A stretch of 64,000 nt of DNA from Heterocephalus glaber (GCF_000247695.1 NW_004624748.1:1090501-1154500); one strand, 5' to 3'. Shown: positions 9,056 to 21,014, counted from the first letter of the stretch. Notes: generated by a model from the sequence alone, not told the origin. Translations and numbers: made by a program.

Positions 9056-11789
9056 GAAAAAAGTGTGACATGGCCTGGAGGCTCCATCGTGTTTATAAGA
9101 ATGAGAAGTTTTCCTGTTTTGGCCCATGCATGTCTGGGAACAGAATTGGCTTCCTTCCGGTAAAAACTCTAGTCTAGTCTCTGTGACTTAGAAAAATAGT
9201 CAGGTGTTAAATGAGCTGCTCAGGACCCAAGAGGGTAAAATTAACAAGCTTAACAGTAGCATTCTTTTTTAAACGTCAGCAATCTTCTAGGCACTGAGGA
9301 AAGTCCCAATTAAGATTAAGCCACACACAAGGTGTCCTTTGTTCCCTAGTGGCTCTCAAAGTGTTCTATAGGCACTATTGTAACCCTCCTGCCACTTCAG
9401 GAGCAGGTGGACTCCAAACATCATTGGAGACATGCCGGACACATCACAGACTCAGACAGGAAAAGCCACCCAACTGGGTTCTCTATCTGTTCCATGAATT
9501 CTGATGTCCAAAACACAGAAAAACAGGACTCACAGCACCTCCTGTGATAGGCTTTGTTATTTGAATGAAATACCACCCCAAATGGCAGAGCAGATTTCTT
9601 AGAAACTTTCCAAGGAGCCACCCTGCTCAGACCAAGTCTCTCAGGTTTCTTGCTTCTTCCATTTGAAGCTGGGAGGGAGAACTTCAGATTCCTCCATCAG
9701 TAGGGAAGACATTGCAGACCAAAAAAAGCCTCTTTGTGAAAGGCTTATTTGAAAGGCATGCACAGATGAGTTAGAATCTGGGACTGTGTCCAGGTGGAAG
9801 TCTTGCCTGGAATTCCTAATGCATTCTTTCTCTTATTAAAATAATATAGGGAATCGGGTGGCTTCTTGCTTCTCTGCATGTAGTCAATTGGGCTCATGCT
9901 GCGTGATCATTTAAAATCTGACCTCAAGTGTCAGTTTAAAAATCTGTTCATTCTGAGTATGTTTCCATTCCACACAAGCCCATAGCAGTTGCCTTCTATT
10001 TCTCCAGGCAAAAGTAACTCAGGAGAACCAAACCTCTGGCCAGAGATGATGCAACTGGCCAAGCTACCCAATGTCTCATTTATTAGCCCCGCCCCCAGCC
10101 CTGCCCACAGCCAGCTCTAGATCCATTTTCTGGTGTATCTCCTCTCCCCAGGCACAGATGTCCCTTTGTAGTCCAGGGAAGGTGTTTCCAAGTACCTGGA
10201 AGCACATGACGCTCAGCCCTGCCCTGCCTGCCCAATGAGCAGAGTCATCAACATGCAGGAAGCCAAACCCTTTCCCAAGGACAAGTGATGGAGGTGGGAG
10301 CTCAAGGTACAACTAGACATTTTGCAAGCTCCCTTGACTTCCATTTTCTCCCAAAGAAACATGGGGTAAATTATGGAAGACCACCATGTTTTCCATGTGG
10401 CAAGTGGCCTTCCAAGATGCAGCCAAGAGGAGTCAGTGAGAACATCCAGTGGGAAATCTGCCATCCAGTAATCTGCAAAGATGCATCAAGAAGCCAAAGA
10501 GCACAGCACTGTCACCTTCTGCTACCACAGCCAGTTCCCTGGCTGTGGATCTTTCCTCTGGGTAATTGAGGACATCCTATTTTATCTGAGCCTTGGAGCT
10601 GATGAAAAAGCAATTGAACCATTCACAGCATCCACATAGGAACAGCCAGTTGTTGCAATCTCTCAGAGAAAGGAAATAAGATGGTGTTTTATTTTTATGT
10701 AGCCCTGGAGATTTCAATGATTGCATTAAAATTTTAATCACAAACTCCTTAAGTTAGAAAGGGGGAAAAAAAGCCCACAAAGGACTCATTGTAGAAGAGA
10801 GATTCACCATTTGGAGTTCTTTTATAAATTTGTGTCAGATCACAATTTGCTGTCTGGGAAATGTAAATTAGTTATTAATGAGCCAAAATTCTAACATCAA
10901 AGGCTGTGCATCCACATGCCAGAAAGAAACAAAGAGCTCTCATAGAGCTATCAACTGCTTGGTGTGCACTGGCCTAAATTTTGAGTCATTTTGCTGCCTT
11001 TTTATAAGGATCACTTTTCGCCAGTGTAATGGCACAGGGCACTTACACAACTGGCTTCACCTCCACCTGAGCACAGCCATGACTCAGAGTTCTGGGCGGC
11101 AGGCACCATGCATATGGCAAATAGTGGCTTTGCACAAACCAGAGGTGGTAACCCCTTTCCTTTCCAACCAGCTCACACAGCTGACCATTTTTAGAGTGCA
11201 TTTCATGTTTGTGGTAGGACCTGACCCTGGTAACATGGGCAATGGGGATCTGTTTTTGAAATATTCCCATATAGCTCTCTTTAGCTCTACAACCCTTATG
11301 TCAATTGAGATCAAGAACTAAGATACAAAGTGCACAGAAGAATGAGAAGACGGACAGCTATTTTGGAGTGTGGAAATGGTAGTAAAAGTTATCCAACCAA
11401 AGTCCAGCAGGCATTTGGAAAGGTTATTTATTCATCCTTTCAACAGACATAGAGATCCACGTAGGTAGAGAACCAGAAAAGTGTCCAAGTCTCTCTCACT
11501 TCCCATCCCCATCCTAGACCCATCACCCAGAACATTATACTCCAGCCATGTTGAATGTATTTCAACTCTTTCAATCAATTATAGTTTCTCTCACCTAGGG
11601 ACCTTCAAAAATACTATTTTCTGGACATAGAATTTATACATCCTCCCCTCTACCTGGTTAGCTCATTTCTGGGCTCTGAGCTTGGACTGTGCTTCCCCCC
11701 CACATCCATCCTAGAGTGTCCTCTACATTGGGTGTCCATCCTACACATTCCATGTATCTCTTAACTTCCTAAATTGGGAGTTTCATCAC
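9056..11789. other. Single-copy DNA, nothing recognised
   Basis: A 147-codon + frame at 10878-11321 and antisense frames within it were examined. They have no recognisable domain and no neighbouring exon structure. A possible MER5-like end (TAGTGGCTCTCAAAGTGTTC, 9347-9366) is too short to call. Confidence 0.5.
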
Positions 11790-11970
11790 ACCACAATGTG
11801 TTTGAACTATGGATTTATTTGTTGGTGTCCTCCTTCAGACTCTAAGCTTATGAGATCTGGAACTGCTTTTTTATTCCTTTTGTATCAACCTCCTCTGTCC
11901 GGCTGTTGAGTGCCCCAACACAAAATAGAAACCTAATATATGTTTGCTACATGATGGGCTGATGAATACC
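11790..11970 (+). mobile_element. L2 LINE 3' end
   Basis: CAGACTCTAAGCTTATGAGA, GATCTGGAACTGCTTTTTTA and GAAACCTAATATATGTTTGC match the sense L2 3' UTR (consensus GACTGTAAGCTCCATGAGGG ... AATAAATATTTGTTGAATG). Confidence 0.65.
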
Positions 11971-13150
11971 CACACAAATACCTCCTCTACCACTCTCCCA
12001 GGAAGAAAGCAGATTCTTATTCCTAGACTATGGCTGTGGATGTGTGCCACTCATGTGGATGTGCTGGCACCAAGCACTCTCTTCTCTGAATGTATCTTGG
12101 GAATGTGGCACCTCACTCAAGGACTAAAGGTGCTTGGGTTCCTTTACTACAGCAAACAAGACTCAGGGCCCTTAGACAGTACACAGATCACAGGTGTTCA
12201 GGGAGGCCATGGTTGGCTTTGCTTAGCTTCACACAAGGCCTCCTCAAGTCATTGACCTTCCTGAGAAATCCTGCTTCCAAGGCCTTAAAGAAAATAAAAT
12301 CTTCCCAGCCATTTTTCTGGATGAAATTGCTGGTAGAGCCCATACACAAGTAAGTTGAAATTTCTCCATGTTCCTAGATGTGCCTACCATTCCTTGCACA
12401 CTGTGCCTCCAGCAGCTTCTACTCTTAATTCAAACACCTTTTAGTTTTTCTAAAATACCTTCCCATCAATTCTACCATCTCATTTACAAGCTTTTCAAAG
12501 TGTGTTTCACAGAATAGACACAGAAACAGCCTCAAGAAGGGAGCCTTCCATGGCTTCATGCATCAGAGAAACAGCAAGAGGTTGTTCCTCTCCTGGACTC
12601 ATGGGACATAGAGCTCCAAGAAGCCCAGTGGTGCAGAATTCAATCTAAGGCATGTGATCCCAAAGGCAAAGTTAGGTCCGTCTTGGAACTGGCCCTCTGC
12701 ACCACACACATACATAACAGTAACAGATAAAACATCAGTCAAGAAAATAAAAAGCTCAGCATAAAAACAAAATAAATATCATAGCCAGATGTATGAAGCA
12801 ACATTCAGCGCTAAAGGCACAGGTCTGCTGGTGCCCTCTGTAAAAAGCAGGCACTGGATGCTGAGAATTCCTTTCCTGAGGAACAAAGAGGATCTGAAAC
12901 ATGTGATAAGGGAGGACAGACTCAGTTCCCTGCTTACCAAATATCTGTTTGTATCCTGCAGTCAAGTTTTTTGCAGAACACATTTTGAGATTTGTTGCCT
13001 TTGACCCTCTCTGCTGGCCTCACTTTGCTGGTCTTAAGGCTCTCGGATATCAATAATTTGTCACTCTCCCACACATATCTTTTTGTCTCACTGCATATTG
13101 GCCTTCTCAAAGCTTATAGGGAAACTCTATACAAAATGAGTCTCCCTCCC
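11971..13150. other. Single-copy DNA, nothing recognised
   Basis: Overlapping short frames (11944-12255 and 12090-12353, +) carry no domain. TTTTCAAAGTGTGTTTCACA at about 12493 is weakly like a MER5-type end but unsupported. Confidence 0.5.
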
Positions 13151-13164
13151 CACCCCCGCCACCC

Positions 13165-13197
13165 CTCTCTCCCTCCCTCCCTCCCTCCCTCCTTTCC
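13165..13197. repeat. (CCCT)n microsatellite
   Basis: A polypyrimidine run of CCCT units sits just before the LTR at 13224. Confidence 0.9.
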
Positions 13198-13223
13198 TTT
13201 TGCTACCACATAGCCTTTCTCCC

Positions 13224-13602
13224 TGTTGTGGTTTGTGTTTGGATATCCCCCCAAAGCCTCATGCAGATGAGACGGGCCTTTCTTTTTTGGAGGTGACTGG
13301 GTCTGGAGTGTGATGTTGGGATTAAGAGCGGTGATTACTAAAGCACTACATGTGAGTGGCTGGTTTGGCAGTGCCCTGATCCCCGAAGTCTGGATGGGAT
13401 AAAAAGGGCAGAAAGACTCTGTTAAGGTCTCTTGTTGCTTTTGCTGTCTTCCACCACCATGAACTGTTGCCTCTCTGCCACCCTGCCTTGGAGCCAACCA
13501 AGGACTGAAACCTCTACAAACTGTAAACTAAATAACCCCCTTCCCTTCTAACTATGGGTGTTGGGTATTTTGTCTCAGCAATGAGAGAAAAGTAACTAAC
13601 CA
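13224..13602 (+). mobile_element. Solo LTR of MaLR type
   Basis: It starts TGTTGTGGTTTGTGTTTGG and ends AAAGTAACTAACCA. Blocks GGGATAAAAAGGGCAGAAAG (TATA-like), CTCTACAAACTGTAAACTAA and GTTGGGTATTTTGTCTCAGC parallel the LTR at 5229-5670 in order, so the two belong to related families. Flanking 5-bp sequences do not match, so the exact ends are less certain. Confidence 0.75.
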
Positions 13603-14700
13603 TTGTCTTCTCCTTTTTCTGTTCCTTACCTTCCGCTCACCAAATCCCTGCCATCATGACCCCCTTTGTCCTTACTGATGTCTGTAACCAACATTCCTAT
13701 GGTCCCCCAATGATGAGACCGAACAACAGGTTTTCAGACTTTTCTTCTGAGTCTTTTTACTCCTCAACACTACCAAGTTCCCTTTTCCAGGAATCTAAAG
13801 ACTTCTTAGTTTTTTCAGTACTGTGATTCACATTTCTTCTCAAAATGCCCAGATGCTGTTTTTTCCCCCTCTCACTGTCTCTGGGATGGGAATTTCCAAT
13901 GGTTCTCCCCTCAGCCTTCTTCTCTTTCCTTATTTTCACATCTCTCCTCCAAATTCTCCTCTATAAGCATGTATTGCTGAAAAGTACCTCATCAGCCTCT
14001 ACCTCACTCCTCACACTTTCAAACACCCAAACATTTCGAGACGCTTCAGTTTCAAAATCTCATCTGAAAATGGTGGGTTTTTGTCTGTCTTCCTGTTGGT
14101 TATGTTGGTCCTGGTATACGAGAGAGATTTAAGCACAAACTCTGATTACTAATCAATACCTTTCTGTTTTGTATTCACTCACTGGCTTGCTTTTATGTCC
14201 AAGCCCATAACTTCTCTTAAACCTCAAAACTGCCTGTCACAGCCATGGGTCCTATTGAATTATTGACTCCTTCTTGTAGAATAAATCATTTTAAGCACAT
14301 TAAAACCCCCATATATCAAATTTACCTTATACCCAAATGCAGCCACGTGAATGAAAAACATTGAATGTTTTGTTTTACTACTTAAGAATTAACTTTTAAA
14401 TGCACTTACTGTGTTTTGAACATTTTGAATGCATTTTTTTAAATTTCAATGTATATTTTATTTACCTCAATAAATCTCATGTATTACCATTCAACACCTA
14501 ATAACTACACAGTTATTTAAAAAGTAGTTGGTAACTTTTTGAATCTGGTGTGTATTTTATACTTACAGCACATCTTAATTTAGATAAGCATTTTTAAAAT
14601 TTAATTACTGTGTTTAGCTGAAATTTTTCATCCCTCTCAATTTCCTGCTCTTCTCAATTTTCTTCTCTCATAGTGGTAAAATACATTTAACTTTTAAAAG
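13603..14700 (+). other. Weakly L2-like, otherwise unassigned
   Basis: Pyrimidine-rich stretches (for example around 13900-14030 and 14195-14300) have the look of decayed sense L2 ORF2, but no block is convincing. The 95-residue + frame at 13845-14132 has no domain and is probably by-product composition. Confidence 0.3.
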
Positions 14701-14710
14701 ATCTTTGTAA

Positions 14711-14714
<4 letters not shown>

Positions 14715-14752
<38 letters not shown>
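14715..14752. repeat. (AT)n(AG)n compound microsatellite
   Basis: An ATAT run passes directly into about 13 AG units. Confidence 0.95.
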
Positions 14753-14759
<7 letters not shown>

Positions 14760-15046
14760 GTGGGAGGGTGGGTCTAAATAAATATCTAAGGCCCTATTCC
14801 TTTGTAAAAAATTAAATGGGTATGAACATACCCACATAAAACCTCACTTATCCAAATATTTTCAGCTATGCAAATCAAATATGCTTGCTCTAATAATAAT
14901 GCAAAGAGAGAAAACACAGCACATAAAATAAGTTCTGGCCACACTACAAATCCATCCTGTCTGAAATTGAAGTCATCTTCCTCATCAGTACTCATGGCCA
15001 AGCTGTACTTCCCTCCCCATTCCTGTCTTATTCCACTTGGATTGTT

Positions 15047-15432
15047 ATAACAAGACATCTCAACGTAGGGTAATTTATAAACAGCAGAAATTTATTTCTC
15101 ACAGTTCCAGAGGCTAAGTAATCCAATATCAATGTGCTGGCAGATGCAGTATCTGGTGAAGGCCTGTTTCTCGTACTCAGTGCCATCTACACATCCTCAG
15201 GTAGCAGAAAAGAGCAAAAGAGTTGAAACATTGAGTCCTCCCATGGCTGAAAGTAGAAAAATATGAGACTACTCCTTTCAACCTCAAGCCTTTTTATGAG
15301 ACCATTAATCCCATTCAAGAAAACAGAACCCTCATGACTTAACCTCCAAAAACTATACCTTTTGATACTGTTACTGAGGATTAAATTTGAACATGAATTT
15401 TGAAGAAAACACCATCGTTCAAACTATGGTTT
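15047..15432 (-). mobile_element. MLT1/MaLR-type LTR
   Basis: On the + strand GGTAATTTATAAACAGCAGA, TTTATTTCTCACAGTTCCAG and TGTGCTGGCAGATGCAG are the antisense 3' half of an MLT1-class LTR. The opposite end, CCATCGTTCAAACTATGG, is the decayed 5' terminus. Confidence 0.7.
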
Positions 15433-15433
15433 C

Positions 15434-15471
15434 AACCACCACCACCACCACCACAAAAAAAAAAAAAAAAC
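15434..15471. repeat. (ACC)n then A-run
   Basis: About six ACC units are followed by 16 or more A, directly beside the end of the LTR. Confidence 0.9.
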
Positions 15472-15838
15472 AGCTTGGAACCATTTCTCCTCCTACCTCT
15501 TCAACTACCACAGTCTTACCACCATTCCCCTAATACCTAGGTTCTGACTTCAATGTTTTCTTATACCCATCCTTCCTATTCCCCTATTTACCACAAAATC
15601 CAGTGTCCTTCAAAATCAGTTGTGAAGCCCTTTCTATTTTTCCATCACAGAGTTTCTCCTCACACAAGAATACCCCTCCTCAAAATATCTCTCCAACCCA
15701 GAGACAAGGGTCTAGGTCAGAAAGTGATTCTCTCAGCAATAGGATTCCAGTAAGACCCACATAAAACCTGAATCCTCTGCAGAAATGCCTAGCTGTAAGA
15801 GATGGTAGGAGAGCTTCAGATAAGAGAATAATGTTCTT

Positions 15839-15874
15839 TGAAGGTGCTGTGGGTAGGGGACCACAGCACCTTCA
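15839..15874. other. Perfect 14-bp hairpin
   Basis: TGAAGGTGCTGTGG (15839-15852) and CCACAGCACCTTCA (15861-15874) are perfect reverse complements around an 8-base loop, GTAGGGGA. No repeat family explains it. It is too short for a microRNA precursor by itself. Confidence 0.9.
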
Positions 15875-16284
15875 GTGGAAGAAATATCTGGACTCATCAT
15901 TCATTGTAAAGAAAGTGACCGCCCACTCAATTCTAGTGTGATTAGGCTGGCATCAAGGGCTGGAGCTTTAGATATCTGGCTTAAATAGGAATCTGCTAGG
16001 ACTGCTCCTTTGTCCTCATCTGCTCTCATCCAAAGAACCAGATCATAATGTGGCTGATAAATAAGCCTTACTCTTTACTGGACATAATTCTCTGGAATAG
16101 AAGCAAAGAACTATCCCATGGCAAAACTCAGTTCCTTCATCTAAAGCTGCTCTGATCGTAATCTTTTATAAGGCTTAATGATGAAAAATAATGTCTCTGG
16201 AATCAGATAGACCTAGGCTCATTTCCAGTCTCTGATATTTGCCAACAGGGATTATTAGGAAAACTCCTTAATATCATCAATACT

Positions 16285-16323
16285 GTTGCTGCTACTAATA
16301 ATAATAATTATAGTAGTAGCAAC
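16285..16323. other. 13-bp inverted repeat in an AT-rich loop
   Basis: GTTGCTGCTACTA (16285-16297) pairs with TAGTAGTAGCAAC (16311-16323) with one G-U type mismatch. The loop is a short AAT run. Confidence 0.8.
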
Positions 16324-16481
16324 TAAAATGTATTTTCTACAACATGCTCAAAACAAGTCTTAGTCTTTCCACCTGCAAAACTGGGCTAATAACATTTACT
16401 TCAGAATGTGTAAGACATGGGCGAATATGTGTAAATTTCCCAGCATGTAGCACACATCAGTTGATGGTAGGAATCATTGCT

Positions 16482-16583
16482 TTGTTTTTTGTTGTTTTTG
16501 TTTTTGTCTTGTACCAGGGATGGAACTCAGAACCTTGTGCTTGTGAGGTAGGCAGTGGCACCACTGAGCTCAATCCCTGGCCC
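16482..16583 (-). mobile_element. ID-like SINE
   Basis: The + strand shows TTGTACCAGGGATGGAACTC, CAGAACCTTGTGCTTGTGAG and CACCACTGAGCTCAATCCCT, the complement of the box B, middle and box A parts of the young SINE at 2361. The T-rich left end is the A tail. Flanking TTGTT-type sequence is too simple to prove a target duplication. Confidence 0.88.
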
Positions 16584-16839
16584 TTATTGTTATTTTTTGA
16601 TAGCCTCACTATCTACACAAGAGAATGTATCATGTGCAAATGTGCAGTCTCATCTCTTGAGCAGGAAACTGATAAAGTAGTCTTCTGGCCCATCAATCAG
16701 CCAGTTGAGTGTGTGATAACCTCTGTAAATACTGATAAAACTAGACTATAGCATCACTAAGGGCTAGACCCTGGACTCTTCAAGACCCAGGGAAATAAGG
16801 TATCTTTGTGGCTAGAATCACATATTCTTAAGTCAGAAA

Positions 16840-16995
16840 GCCTCAGTTCGGCCACCTAGAGACATATGATCACTCTGAGCCTCAGTTTCTTCAACTGTAG
16901 CAAAGTATTAATGATCATGCATACCATATAGGAATCTTGTGAGATTAAATAAGATAATATAAACTTCACAACATTTCTATGGGTAAGTACTGTGA
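16840..16995 (+). repeat. MIR SINE
   Basis: GATCACTCTGAGCCTCAGTT, TCTTCAACTGTAGCAAAGTA and TCTTGTGAGATTAAATAAGA match sense MIR in order. The next element is a MIR in the opposite orientation. Confidence 0.8.
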
Positions 16996-17002
16996 ATATC
17001 AA

Positions 17003-17145
17003 TCACCTTTTGACAGAAGAGGAAGCTGACATTTAGAGAAGATAGGTTATTTACTCTAAATAAGACAGCTAGAAATTAGTAGGGCCAAGATTTGAATCCA
17101 GATCTATCCAGCTTCAAAACCAGATCCAGTTCTTAACCACATCCC
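17003..17145 (-). repeat. MIR SINE
   Basis: GACAGAAGAGGAAGCTGACA, TAGGGCCAAGATTTGAATCC and CCAGTTCTTAACCACATCC are antisense MIR. With the sense copy just upstream it forms a tail-to-tail pair. Confidence 0.8.
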
Positions 17146-17315
17146 ACCATTCATGTGGACCCTCCAACCTCTAGCATAGGCTTGTTTAAACCCAAGCCTT
17201 TTGGTATACTTTAAGACCCATGAGGGCAGGAATTATGCATCTTATTTGTCTCCATCTTTCCTTTAGCATATTTTAGTCACTGAAATGTTCCTTAAACTAA
17301 GGTTGAATGAATGAT
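17146..17315 (+). mobile_element. L2 LINE 3' end
   Basis: ACCCATGAGGGCAGGAATTA and the final AAGGTTGAATGAATGA are the sense L2 3' UTR and terminus. Confidence 0.75.
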
Positions 17316-17903
17316 CAAATATATGAATGTTTATATGCATAAAAGTAAATCAAGACAGGAGAGGCTTATTATAAGGAAAAAAGTTTCAAAATATTCATAG
17401 TCAATAAAGGAATTAATAAGAGTATAAAAAGGAGGAGGAAGAAGAAAACAGCTCTGGATTTGTGTAGCCAAATACCATTACAATCCTTTGAGAGAAAACG
17501 GTGGAAGAAGGTAATATCATAGGCTAAGAAAGGTGAGAGGCAAGGAGAGAAAACACAAAAGAAAGGGAGTAGGCAGGCACAGCTCATTTATTTGAAGGCT
17601 GTTCCTATACTCAGAAGGTATTGTGCAGAGTTGTCACTAGAAAGGGAAGAACTATGTTTGCTTTTTATAAAACAGGATAAATCTGATTGTGTTTCCAGGA
17701 AGAGAAGATTAGCTCTCCAGTAGGAGAGAGAAGTATTAAGTTTTCTGGAAAGGAAAATAATCACTACCAAAATAATGTTCCAGAAGAAACCAAAGGGATT
17801 TGACCTAAAGTTTTTCAGGCTGTGGGGTTTAAGCTAGTATTGGGGGATGGGATGGAAAGGAATCTAATGGAAATTGTTGAAACATAACATTTTGAGTCTT
17901 TGG

Positions 17904-17904
<1 letters not shown>
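17316..17904. other. Nothing recognised
   Basis: AT-rich and purine-rich stretches give two short minus-strand frames (17369-17587 and 17588-17770) without any domain. Confidence 0.5.

Positions 17905-17951
<47 letters not shown>
17905..17951. repeat. (GT)n microsatellite
   Basis: About 23 uninterrupted GT units, the longest dinucleotide run in the window. The Cys-Val repeat frame at 17908-18174 is its translation. Confidence 0.98.
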
Positions 17952-17955
<4 letters not shown>

Positions 17956-18165
17956 ACTGGGTCATCATGTAATGCCTATTTTTTACTGAGTCATGGTCCA
18001 AGTATGTTCAAAACAGTGGTCATTGGTAAAGAACTTAGATTTACATTCTCTATGACAATCTTCAGCACTATTAGCCATAGTACTAGGCTCAAGCTCTGTT
18101 ATAACTCACTTAAACTCATCCACCCCATCTTCTTTCCTCCTCCTCTACCTTCTCTCCTTTTGTCC

Positions 18166-18312
18166 TTCCTTTAATAAATATTTATTAAGTATCTATCTAC
18201 AACATTCCAGGTAATGTCTGAAAGTTACCTAGAAATGTACCATTTACTTTTCTAGGCCCTGTCACAAAGTTGCCTTAGACATAATCTTACCCTCTAAAAG
18301 CTTACAGAGCAG
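18166..18312 (-). mobile_element. L2 LINE 3' end with an internal insertion
   Basis: CTTTAATAAATATTTATTAA, CAACATTCCAGG and TTTCTAGGCCCTGTCACAAA are the antisense L2 terminus. Between CCAGG and TTTCTAGG the consensus has only a few bases, but here about 38 bp intervene (18212-18248), part of which recurs at 19462. Confidence 0.6.
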
Positions 18313-19399
18313 TGCTTCCCACCTAGTTAAAATGACTTTCAACACTGAGACCCTTTCAGCATGTAGGCCTGGACTCACTCTCCTAGTTTTTGCTTTGCAA
18401 TTGAACCACCCCTTCTCCAGCCTAGGACTGCCTTCTTCCTCCGCTTTTAAGACCACTGTCTTCTCTCAGATCTGGATAATAAACATGGTCTCTTTATGAC
18501 TCTAACCCTTGCTCTTATTATCCTCTGAAACACTGATCCTCTGGCTCATATGATTCTGACCTTACCTGGCCCCAGCCTCAGATCCCACCTGCCAGGGCTG
18601 CTGCCTCCTGGCCCAGAGAGTATGAAGGACCTGTCCTCCCCTGCATGAGAGTACAGGGTCTCAGGGAGGCACCAAGAAAATGTGAGAATCCCAAGCAAAT
18701 TTAGCTCATTTCAGGACACAAAAATTCCTAAGAGTTGCTCTTAGTACTGACTTGGCAAAAGCCCTAAAACATGGGTCATGTCCACCATGTTGACATGCTA
18801 ACCCTGCATGTGCAGACAGCTATATTTGGCCCTCCGTTTAGGTCAGGTTCTTGCTTTTCCAGTTTTTTTCCATTGCAGACAGTCCTTTCAGTTTTGGTTT
18901 TTACTTCAGGCATCCACATCCCATGTCTTAAATGTGGCTTCTTGCACTGAGCTAATTTAAAAAAGAGAAAGCTTTCTGCTGCAGGATTTGGGAAAAAGAA
19001 AATCTGCAAAATATTCGATGCTTTAGTACCACTGGAAAGAGTAAAGAGACTAGCTTGGAAAGAGCCCAAGGAAAGAGCCCAAGAACAGAACTATTTCCAA
19101 GACCACACTGAGTCCATGAGGTTAAAAAATTCATCCAATTTTAGAAATTCGTAACACTTGAGATACTTTATGAGGGGCTCAGGGCCACTAGTAAATAAGG
19201 GAGGGGCCCCAGACCCCATTTCCTTTTCAAGCTCTGCTTACATTGGTTTCCCATGTCAGCTTCTGTATGAGATTTAGTCTGAAAAGAGATTTTCACTGCT
19301 TCAATAGCAAAAACATGCAAAAAAAATTATACTACATTATAATTTGTGTGACTTTAAACTGAACCCCATTTGCATCCAAAGAAAAAATACTATAAACAG
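18313..19399. other. Nothing recognised
   Basis: Short minus-strand frames at 18262-18456, 18776-19069 and 18952-19134 lack any domain. No repeat family is evident. Confidence 0.5.
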
Positions 19400-19668
19400 A
19401 TGCTAAACTAAACTCTGGTTAATGATATGGATGTTGTTTCACCAATTAGGGGAAAGTTTACTAATGTCTGAAAGTTACCCGGAAATGTAGCCAAAAAATG
19501 AGATAGATTAGTGAATGGATGAGAGGTTGAATAGATGGGCTCTTTTGCAATAAAACAAATACAATGAGATGTTAATGGTAGGCACTAGTTAGTAGGTTTA
19601 CAGGTATTATTGGTAGATTCTTTCAACTTTTCTGGATGTTTGAAAGTTTTCATAATAATATTTTGGGG
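19400..19668 (+). mobile_element. L1M 3' end
   Basis: TCTTTCAACTTTTCTGGATG and TTTGAAAGTTTTCATAATAA are the typical 3' end of an old mammalian L1, sense on +. Upstream blocks are more decayed. Confidence 0.55.
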
Positions 19669-19959
19669 ATGAGAATTGCCACCAGATGTACGAGCCCCAA
19701 TAAATGATTTTTTGGACCTTGTTATTCTAAGGAGAAAACAAAAACTGATGTGATAACTTTGGAAATGTAAAACACAACCTCAAAGATATTTCCTGATTAA
19801 TTATTTATTCATTAACTTAATTCCTTCTAAGAAATTGCTGAGTTTAATTGAAGCAACTCACATTTCAACAGTATAATAATCTTTTATATAAGTAAATAAA
19901 GAAGTTCTTTCACACACAATATTTTGTTTGAGCCAAATACAGTAGTTCTATAAGAAAGG

Positions 19960-20045
19960 TAGGAAAGTATTGTCCTCACTTTAAAGACAATGAAGGCCCA
20001 TGTTCGTAGGGTTGTGTATGGACTTTGAACTCGGGTTCCTGGGTC
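19960..20045 (-). repeat. Possible MIR fragment
   Basis: TATTGTCCTCACTTTAAAGA and TTTGAACTCGGGTTCCTGGG resemble antisense MIR blocks. Confidence 0.45.
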
Positions 20046-20464
20046 ATCTTTCTGTTCTTAGGTCAGGTGATGATAACAAGAGAGGGAAATACTCCCAAAA
20101 TGGGTTTTTATAACATTTTGGGAGTCCCTGGTAGCATTTGAGATACATCTTAACAGACAGATTGTCGGGACAGATTGTTGGAAGAGAAATGCAGAATGAT
20201 AAGTACAATTTAATACTATTTATGTCACGGGCACACCTACACACAAAACAAGTTACACCGTACATTCTCCATAAGGGCATATGTGTGAATATAGATGTCT
20301 AAAGTGGAGTATGGAAGGATGCACCCTAGCCCAACAGTGATGATGATCTTGGGGAGAAGTAGGAAGGCACAGGACTGGGACAGGGTTTATCTGAGAGTCC
20401 CCTTCTGTATCACGCTTTAATATTTTACAAAGACTCAATTGTCATATAAATTACAAGAACAGCT

Positions 20465-20935
20465 TCCCAGGACCAGGGAGACCATGAATTCTAAGTGAGA
20501 AAGAAGAGGCAGACAGGTGAATGGAAATAGTGCATTGAAAGGACTAGTTAGGAGAGAGTTTCAAAAGGTGGATAAAGACAGAAATGTAAAGGATCTTAAA
20601 TGCCAAGCTAAGGAAGGGACACTTTATTTAAAGTCATAGCATAGGAAGATATTTTGATAGCATTCTATCTAGAGGATTTGGCAGGAGACCAGTTAGAAGC
20701 TATGGCAGAGCCTAGGTGAAAACCAAGACCAGGACATGGAGAAGAAAAACTGAGAAAGGATGCCAGAGAGATAACAACTCTGCCTGATCTGAGAGGAAGC
20801 AGGTTGATTTTTAAAAAGAGGACGACAGATAAGAATTAAAGATTTCAGTCTTGTGATTTGTATAATGTTGGAATCAGAGAAATCGAGTTTTTAAAGAGAA
20901 GTAGGGAAATACTAATGAGGACCAAATTCTATGTC
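20465..20935 (-). mobile_element. L2 LINE fragment
   Basis: GGATCTTAAATGCCAAGCTA, ATTTGGCAGGAGACCAGTTA and GAAGCTATGGCAGAGCCTAG follow the antisense L2 ORF2 order (consensus ...GGAGACCAGTTAGGAGGCTA...). No frame survives. Confidence 0.65.
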
Positions 20936-21014
20936 TCAGACATGGAAGTGAATGAGCTAATACATAGAATGCACTGGCTTTGTACTCGCACACAGGTAAG
21001 GCTTAACATCAGTT

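Noticed and set aside
9346..9420. MER5-type hAT element
   Set aside because: Only the first 20 or so bases resemble the terminal motif; the rest does not follow the consensus I know.
10878..11321. 147-codon + strand frame
   Set aside because: Residues show no domain. Antisense frames overlap it almost fully, and no splice-flanked exon chain or promoter context accompanies it.
15839..15874. microRNA precursor
   Set aside because: The stem is only 14 bp with an 8-base loop, and pairing stops beyond it, well short of a usual precursor.
17908..18174. Frame starting with a Cys-Val repeat
   Set aside because: It is the translation of the (GT)n microsatellite.
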